The position numbers and the translations under genes are program-made. This document shows, piece by piece, positions 58,886 to 64,000 of a stretch of 64,000 nt of DNA. Source of the DNA: Clostridiales bacterium (GTDB taxonomy: Bacteria; Bacillota; Clostridia; Christensenellales; Christensenellaceae); contig SVGZ01000003.1 in the NCBI GenBank assembly GCA_015056045.1, positions 62,001 through 126,000 of the forward strand. Reading direction: 5' to 3'. Within the stretch, counting starts at the first letter, position 1, and each line of letters opens with the position of its first letter. The notes below the pieces were generated by a model. It ran no database searches. It saw only the letters and a program-made list of their open reading frames with translations, and had not been told where the DNA came from.

Positions 58886-59458
58886 TTAATTTTCAGGCCA
58901 GCCAAGAGCTTCTATCGCTGTTTCGCCGTTATGCGCCGTTTGTACAGCCTGTGCCAAAACATTGATCTCCGCTTTGCAGTTCTGATATTCGTTCGTCATC
59001 ATCGGTCCGTCAAAATGCACTTCGCTAAAAAGCGGTTCCGTTTTTTCTCCGGTCAAAACAGCCTCATTGTAATAATACCAGCCGTCTTTTTCCGTCCATT
59101 TTTCGCCGGTTTCAATGCGGATGATGTTTTTCAATTCATCCTCTGCAATTTCCATGATATTGCCGTCCTGATCAAAGACCACAATTTCAAATTTTGCACG
59201 GATAAAGGCCTTTTCATCTTCATTGCGGATGAGTGCAATCTTGCTCACCGTTGTTCCGGGCATGATCTCCACAGGTTTATCGGGATATGGCAAAAGCCCC
59301 TGTTCGGTTTCCTGCCACTCCTCTATTGCAATGTCTATCCCTGCGGTCGTGATGACGTTATGCGCAGTATCTTCCGCTGTAAAATAGGCTATCGTGCCTG
59401 TTACGGAAGCTGCAGCCAAAACCACCGCAGCAGCTAATGCCAGAATTTTTCTTTTCAT
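58886..59458 (-). CDS. SipW-dependent-type signal peptide protein (TasA/camelysin-like) 4
   Basis: MKRKILALAAAVVLAAASVTGTIAYFTAEDTAHNVITTAGIDIAIEEW. Confidence 0.87.
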   Translation of the reverse strand: MKRKILALAAAVVLAAASVTGTIAYFTAEDTAHNVITTAGIDIAIEEWQETEQGLLPYPDKPVEIMPGTTVSKIALIRNEDEKAFIRAKFEIVVFDQDGNIMEIAEDELKNIIRIETGEKWTEKDGWYYYNEAVLTGEKTEPLFSEVHFDGPMMTNEYQNCKAEINVLAQAVQTAHNGETAIEALGWPEN

Positions 59459-59577
59459 ATCAAGCTCCTTAAACGGAATTTGGGTCTTTCCCATAGGAGA
59501 ATACCCAAGGCACAACACCTTAGGTACTCTCATACGGGCACTCCATGAAAACGGAGTGCTTTCCGCATGATCAAATT

Positions 59578-60345
59578 TTAGTCATTGTTGATCCATGTTC
59601 TGTTTTCATAAGCTGCTTTGAATTCAGCTTCTGTAACCTGACCTTCGGCTTCTACCGGGTCACCAAAAGCTTCGTTCAGCGCTTCGTATGCATCGTTGAA
59701 GCCTGCAGCCTGTGCACCTTCAGCAACAACATAGATCTTCCATTCTTCGCCAAGAGCAGCTTTCAGTCTTGTGACGTCTGCATTGGTAACTTTGGAATCG
59801 AGGTAAACCTGGCTCATTGCATCAACGGTTGTTTCGCCTGTCTTGAGCGCTGTTTCATAGGTTACGACATATACGTTATAGGAAACGCCATCGATCGTTG
59901 TTGTGTAGCTGTTCCAGTTGCTGCCGGTTGTGCCGTCAACTGTTTTGGACCAGTTCCATTTGCCGTCTACAACAGATTCGGGTGTGTAGTTGAAGTGAAG
60001 AATGTTTTTGGAAGCGTCAAATGTCGGGTCACCATCATCGAGCAGTGTCGGGATAGCGATGTGTACGCGAACGTATGCATCTTCGGAGCCGTCATTTGTT
60101 ACGTAAACTTCTTTTTCAACGCCGTTTTTCAGTGTGCCGTTCTGTGCAGAACCGACAGCAGGAATGAGTTCTTCGATGCCAAGAGCATCGTTATCGCCAA
60201 AGTCTTCCCAAAGGTCGATTGCAACGTTGCCTGTTGTGAAGGTATTCTTCTGTGCATCGGTATCTGTGAAGTAAGCGAGTGTTCCGCCGACTGCTGTTGC
60301 GAGAAGAGCAACGACAAGGCAGATCGTTAAAATTTTCTTTTTCAT
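59578..60345 (-). CDS. SipW-dependent-type signal peptide protein (TasA/camelysin-like) 3
   Basis: MKKKILTICLVVALLATAVGGTLAYFTDTDAQKNTFTTGNVAIDLWE. Confidence 0.9.
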   Translation of the reverse strand: MKKKILTICLVVALLATAVGGTLAYFTDTDAQKNTFTTGNVAIDLWEDFGDNDALGIEELIPAVGSAQNGTLKNGVEKEVYVTNDGSEDAYVRVHIAIPTLLDDGDPTFDASKNILHFNYTPESVVDGKWNWSKTVDGTTGSNWNSYTTTIDGVSYNVYVVTYETALKTGETTVDAMSQVYLDSKVTNADVTRLKAALGEEWKIYVVAEGAQAAGFNDAYEALNEAFGDPVEAEGQVTEAEFKAAYENRTWINND

Positions 60346-60394
60346 CAAATGTCCTTTCTTTTATGCCATCTGGTTTCCCGTTTGAAAAATGGGA

Positions 60395-61030
60395 TCAATA
60401 GTTTGCATTGTTCTGTGCCAGTGCCCAAGCCTCTGCAGCGGAGAATTCTTCGCCGTTTGTTTCAAAGCGCTGTACGGAGTATGCGGTGAATGTGAGTTCG
60501 GGAGCTGCCACTTTGCCCTGTTTGATATCATCCATCATTGTCCTTGTGACGGAAGGCTTAACGCCAACTTCATCATTTTCCCATTCAATGGTGACATCGT
60601 CAGCTGTATCTTCCGTACCCATAGGATCTGTATAGGAACCTTCACCTAAGATATGGAATACCTGATCTGTTGTCAGTTCATCAGCGGTAAGATAGTAAAC
60701 ACCATCTTCTAATTTCTTCCAATCTCCATCGATCGCATAAGCGATGTATGTATCCAGATTTGCGGTTTTTTCAACCTTGACGAAAACATAGCAAGCTTCG
60801 CTGTTTGCCTTTACGGTAACGAAAGGATCCTTATCGATCGTGTGACCGGGAACCATTTCGTAGCCTTCCGTTGTCTCATCGAGTTCGATATCGATATCCG
60901 ATGTTGTGAAAACGTTTCTGACCGGGTTTGTCTTATCGAGCAGCCAAGCGAGTGTTCCGCCGATAAGGCAGCCCATCAGAAGGACGATCGATAAAGAAAG
61001 TGCGATGATCATTTTGTTTGTTTTCTTCAT
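60395..61030 (-). CDS. SipW-dependent-type signal peptide protein (TasA/camelysin-like) 2
   Basis: MKKTNKMIIALSLSIVLLMGCLIGGTLAWLLDKTNPVRNVFTTSDIDIELDE. Confidence 0.87.
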   Translation of the reverse strand: MKKTNKMIIALSLSIVLLMGCLIGGTLAWLLDKTNPVRNVFTTSDIDIELDETTEGYEMVPGHTIDKDPFVTVKANSEACYVFVKVEKTANLDTYIAYAIDGDWKKLEDGVYYLTADELTTDQVFHILGEGSYTDPMGTEDTADDVTIEWENDEVGVKPSVTRTMMDDIKQGKVAAPELTFTAYSVQRFETNGEEFSAAEAWALAQNNANY

Positions 61031-61102
61031 ATTGCGTTTCCTCCTTTCCTTCGGAATAAAGGGGTAAAAGGGTAAGACAAAAAAGTCCTGCCCTTTTTAA
61101 AA

Positions 61103-61756
61103 TTACGGGTTCATCTGTTCGTCAAATGCTTTCCAAGCTTTGTCTGCATCGCCTTCAAAGCCATCTGCCTGAATAGCGTGTGCCTCGATATCGATCTTGA
61201 GATTATCAAGTTTAGCCATATCTTCGTTGGTCAGATGTGTCGGCATTTCAATAGCGGTGAACAGCGGTTCAAGCGGAAGTGCAGCCTTGTCCACTGTGTT
61301 GACGGTCTTGTAATAACGGAATTCATATACGCGTGTATCGCCAACTTCCTTTTCGTCAACAAGCATCCATTTGGAAGCATCATAACCTGTCAGGATAGTA
61401 TCCAGTTTTACACCGGGAGCAAAGATAGCATCAAGATCAGCCTGTTCATTGATCGTCATGATCATTCTGATAAAAGCTTCTTCACTGTCAGCTTCAACGG
61501 TGACTGTCGGGTCTTTCGTGTAGGTATGACCGGGCAGGAGATGATACTTATTGCCATCTTCTGTTCTGCCTTCACCTGTGGGCTCACCCATTTCATCGAC
61601 AATCTCTTCATCGAGCTTGATGTAGACCTGACCAACTGTGAATGTATTTTTGATATCATCCTTATCCGTCAGGTATGCCAACGTCCCAAGGACGGACATC
61701 GCTACAAGAAGAACTGCGGAGACCATTGCAAGTAATACTTTGTATTTCTGTTTCAT
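61103..61756 (-). CDS. SipW-dependent-type signal peptide protein (TasA/camelysin-like) 1
   Basis: MKQKYKVLLAMVSAVLLVAMSVLGTLAYLTDKDDIKNTFTVGQVYIKLDE. Confidence 0.88.
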   Translation of the reverse strand: MKQKYKVLLAMVSAVLLVAMSVLGTLAYLTDKDDIKNTFTVGQVYIKLDEEIVDEMGEPTGEGRTEDGNKYHLLPGHTYTKDPTVTVEADSEEAFIRMIMTINEQADLDAIFAPGVKLDTILTGYDASKWMLVDEKEVGDTRVYEFRYYKTVNTVDKAALPLEPLFTAIEMPTHLTNEDMAKLDNLKIDIEAHAIQADGFEGDADKAWKAFDEQMNP

Positions 61757-61808
61757 TTTGTCCTCCTTTCCTCAAAAAGACTTATATTGCCAGCCCGAAG
61801 GCTTGACT

Positions 61809-62339
61809 TCATTTTTCATCTGTTTCCTTCTTTTCTTTTTCAAAAAGATCCGGAAGAAAGATCAGAAGCAGTATGATCGCTGCCGCTGCGATCGCAAAAT
61901 AGGTTCCCGGCGGATTCTGAATATAATTGGCAATGTAGCCAAGATACGGGATCGTAAAGATCGGTGTTCCCTGTACATTTTTATAATGCACAAGGCTGCC
62001 ATCTTCCGCTTCGTTGGCATCGCCTTTTGTCTTGAAGCGGATGACTTCCGGGTCTTCCTCATCGGGAACGACTTCGACGATGCGGTGTGTCGCGACCATT
62101 TTTTCGCTGATCGAATAGGTAATGACATCGCCTGCTTCAAGCGTATACGGATCAACCTTTTTGACATAAATAAGCGCACCAACGTGATATGTCGGCTCCA
62201 TGGAACCCGAAAGGACCGTGAACGGTGTCAGCCCGATGAACCTTGCACCGACAAGAAGGGTCGCTAAAATAACAACAAGCACAACCAATGCCGTCGTTGT
62301 AATATCCCAGATTTTTTTAGCCGTTTTGTTCATATGCAT
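61809..62339 (-). CDS. sipW: Signal peptidase I, SipW (archaeal/ER) type
   Basis: LTPFTVLSGSMEPTYHVGALIYVKKVDPYTLEAGDVITYSISEKMVATHRIVEVVPD; SGSMEPT Ser motif, VATHRI (His rather than Lys) typical of ER-type. Confidence 0.92.
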   Translation of the reverse strand: MHMNKTAKKIWDITTTALVVLVVILATLLVGARFIGLTPFTVLSGSMEPTYHVGALIYVKKVDPYTLEAGDVITYSISEKMVATHRIVEVVPDEEDPEVIRFKTKGDANEAEDGSLVHYKNVQGTPIFTIPYLGYIANYIQNPPGTYFAIAAAAIILLLIFLPDLFEKEKKETDEK

Positions 62340-62365
62340 GCCTGCTTTTCGGATTATTTTTCGGG

Positions 62366-62400
62366 AAATAAAAAGCAGCGATCCCTTGCGAGACCGCTGC
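62366..62400 (-). terminator. Leader intrinsic terminator upstream of sipW (candidate attenuator)
   Basis: Minus strand GCAGCGgtctcgcaagggatCGCTGCTTTTTATTT. Confidence 0.8.
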
Positions 62401-62414
62401 AATGTGTTTACTTT

Positions 62415-62445
62415 GGTCTGCAACCGCCTGTTTTTGGTGCAGACC
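62415..62445 (-). promoter_or_regulatory. Leader hairpin upstream of the terminator
   Basis: Minus strand GGTCTGCAccaaaaacaggcggtTGCAGACC. Confidence 0.8.
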
Positions 62446-62447
62446 AT

Positions 62448-62466
62448 GACATAATTCATATTATGT
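62448..62466. repeat. Left inverted repeat of candidate invertible segment
   Basis: GACATAATTCATATTATGT, perfect inverse of 62720-62738. Confidence 0.92.
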
Positions 62467-62719
62467 AATTTTAAATTAAACGGGGAAAATGATCATTAGC
62501 CCAAATTGATTTTTGACCGCAGGAAAGTAAAGCTTCATCAAATTCCCGTTTTGGAAGCCAAATAAAAAAGTGCATCCTTCACATTTGCACTTGTATCACA
62601 ATTTGTTACAAAATTTTTATACGATTTTGCGGTCTTTATGCTTGATTTGCCGTTCATATAATGCTAAACTAAACCTAAATCAGAACTTGATAATCTGTTT
62701 GCGGAAGCAGTCGCCACGG
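62467..62719. promoter_or_regulatory. Candidate invertible promoter segment (~253 bp between inverted repeats)
   Basis: Contains TATAAT at 62657-62662 facing right (away from sipW) and a hairpin+T-run facing left. Confidence 0.75.
62561..62592 (-). terminator. Leftward intrinsic terminator inside the invertible segment
   Basis: Minus strand AAGTGCAaatgtgaaggaTGCACTTTTTTATTT. Confidence 0.7.
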
Positions 62720-62738
62720 ACATAATATGAATTATGTC
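62720..62738. repeat. Right inverted repeat of candidate invertible segment
   Basis: ACATAATATGAATTATGTC, followed by TTTTTTGTTTTG. Confidence 0.92.
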
Positions 62739-62757
62739 TTTTTTGTTTTGCCCGTTT

Positions 62758-63594
62758 TTATATCAATCCGAGCCGTTCGATCTTTCTTCTGTGTTCGGTG
62801 CCCGTTGTCATGATATAAATTCTTGTCGTGTTGATGCTGCTGTGACCCAAAATATCCGCCAGTTTGGCGATATCTTTTTCAATGCCGTAAAACGTCCTCG
62901 CAAAAAGCTTGCGCAGGTTATGCGGAAAAACCTTTTTGCTGTCTACGGCAGCTTCCCGGCAAAGCGCCTTCATCTGTGCCCAGATCTGACTTCGGCCGAT
63001 CGGTTCCCGTTTTTTATTGATAAAGATCGGCCCGTTTTTAATTTTTTGCAGCTTTGCATAGCGCAGGAGCATTTTTATGAGCTTCCCGGGGATCAATATC
63101 TGCCTGAGCTTGCCCTTGCAATGGATCAATACTTCGCCTTTCTGCAGGGCTTCAACAGTAAAGTAGCAAAGCTCCGAGACTCGTATTCCCGTTCCGCAGA
63201 TCGTTTGAATAATAAGCCTGAGCTGCGGTTTTTCCTCTGCCGCTTGCAGCAGCCTTTGGTATTCCGCTTTTGAAAGCTCTTTTTCTGCCTTGCTGTAAAT
63301 CTCTTTCTGTTGTTTTAAGGCTTTTAGGCATAAATCGTTTCGCCCGATAAATTTAAAAAAGCTGTTGATGCTGGCGATCATGGAATTGATCGAACGCACC
63401 GCATAATTCTCTTTTAACAAATGCTCTTTAAACGCCAGTGTCTTTTCTTTTGTCAGTTCGCCCTCTTTGTTGAAATCTGCAAAACTCCTCAGATCGCGCA
63501 GATATTTTTCGATCGTCGCTTCTGCTTTTTCCTCATGTACCAAATAAATTCTGAATCTGTTTATCAATTCTTCTGTCAGCCTGCTGCTACTCAT
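62758..63594 (-). CDS. Tyrosine site-specific recombinase (phage integrase family)
   Basis: MSSSRLTEELINRFRIYLVHEEKAEATIEKYLRDL...TICGTGIRVSEL...HNLRKLFARTFY...LGHSSINTTRIYI; start at 63594 after GGGAGG. Confidence 0.93.
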   Translation of the reverse strand: MSSSRLTEELINRFRIYLVHEEKAEATIEKYLRDLRSFADFNKEGELTKEKTLAFKEHLLKENYAVRSINSMIASINSFFKFIGRNDLCLKALKQQKEIYSKAEKELSKAEYQRLLQAAEEKPQLRLIIQTICGTGIRVSELCYFTVEALQKGEVLIHCKGKLRQILIPGKLIKMLLRYAKLQKIKNGPIFINKKREPIGRSQIWAQMKALCREAAVDSKKVFPHNLRKLFARTFYGIEKDIAKLADILGHSSINTTRIYIMTTGTEHRRKIERLGLI

Positions 63595-63757
63595 CCTGAA
63601 CCTCCCGGAATATTCCCGTTTCATGCACTTCCGCTGCAGATCAGGTTCTGCTATAGGCCAGCATACAGATCATCAGTATATAATATTTTGCCTGTTTATT
63701 ATATGCTTCCTCAATTTCGATTGCAAACGGTTTTACCATAAAACGGTGTTTTTTCGC

Positions 63758-63795
63758 AAAAAAAGTACAGCTGCGTTAAGCTGTACCCATTTTTA
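63758..63795. terminator. Bidirectional-type terminator
   Basis: aaaaaaaGTACAGCTgcgttaAGCTGTACccattttt. Confidence 0.7.
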
Positions 63796-63877
63796 TATGC
63801 AATTTTGTCCGTTTTATGCCGTTTTATCCCGTTGTGATTTCGTTTTTGATATGTTTTCTACCGTTTTATCCCGTTAA

Positions 63878-64000
63878 TTATTTAATGGAAAAACCCTGTC
63901 TTCCCTGAAAATCATTTACCTTCATATAGCCGCCGCCGACATTGGCAACCGTTCGGAATGCGGAAAGATCTATTCTGCCATCTTTGACATAGGTTTCATC
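63878..64000 (-). CDS. C-terminal end of an unidentified protein (5' part outside window)
   Basis: ...DETYVKDGRIDLSAFRTVANVGGGYMKVNDFQGRQGFSIK*. Confidence 0.5.
   Translation of the reverse strand, partial: DETYVKDGRIDLSAFRTVANVGGGYMKVNDFQGRQGFSIK

Noticed and set aside
62448-62738. Reading the 19-bp inverted repeats as ends of an insertion sequence
   Set aside because: No target-site duplication and no coding sequence between them; the recombinase lies outside the repeats, which fits an invertible segment better.

Overview
The window looks like a chromosomal segment of a gut-type Clostridia/Firmicutes genome. Most of it is conserved housekeeping sequence: dgt-dnaG-rpoD, tig-clpP-clpX-lon-engB, cysS, prs, glnA, hisA, nrdR-ylmC, ruvX-ireB, two tRNA arrays and a tRNA-Ala. 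Metabolic and surface genes lie between these blocks: a GH2 glycosidase, aldo/keto reductases, two carboxylesterases, an MBOAT/DHHW pair, and a collagen-like protein with a glycosyltransferase. The most interesting locus is at the right end (57.3-63.6 kb). A SipW-type signal peptidase gene is followed by four paralogous SipW-dependent (TasA/camelysin-like) secreted proteins and a surface protein. The operon is preceded by a leader with an intrinsic terminator. Upstream of that is a ~290 bp segment bounded by perfect 19-bp inverted repeats, directly beside a tyrosine recombinase gene. I read this as a phase-variable (invertible-promoter) switch for an extracellular-fibre operon. At the far end of the operon the surface-protein gene runs into a 5'-truncated GH94-like gene, which is either a deletion scar or an assembly junction. 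The second theme is an unusually rich set of intergenic repeats: GTAG-preceded REP-like hairpins associated with a RAYT (Y1 transposase) gene, hairpins whose stem sequence changes while base pairing is kept, nested ~24-bp palindromic inserts, chains of hairpins separated by GAAAT, and several short tandem families. All calls come from reading the sequence and the supplied ORF translations; no database search was run.
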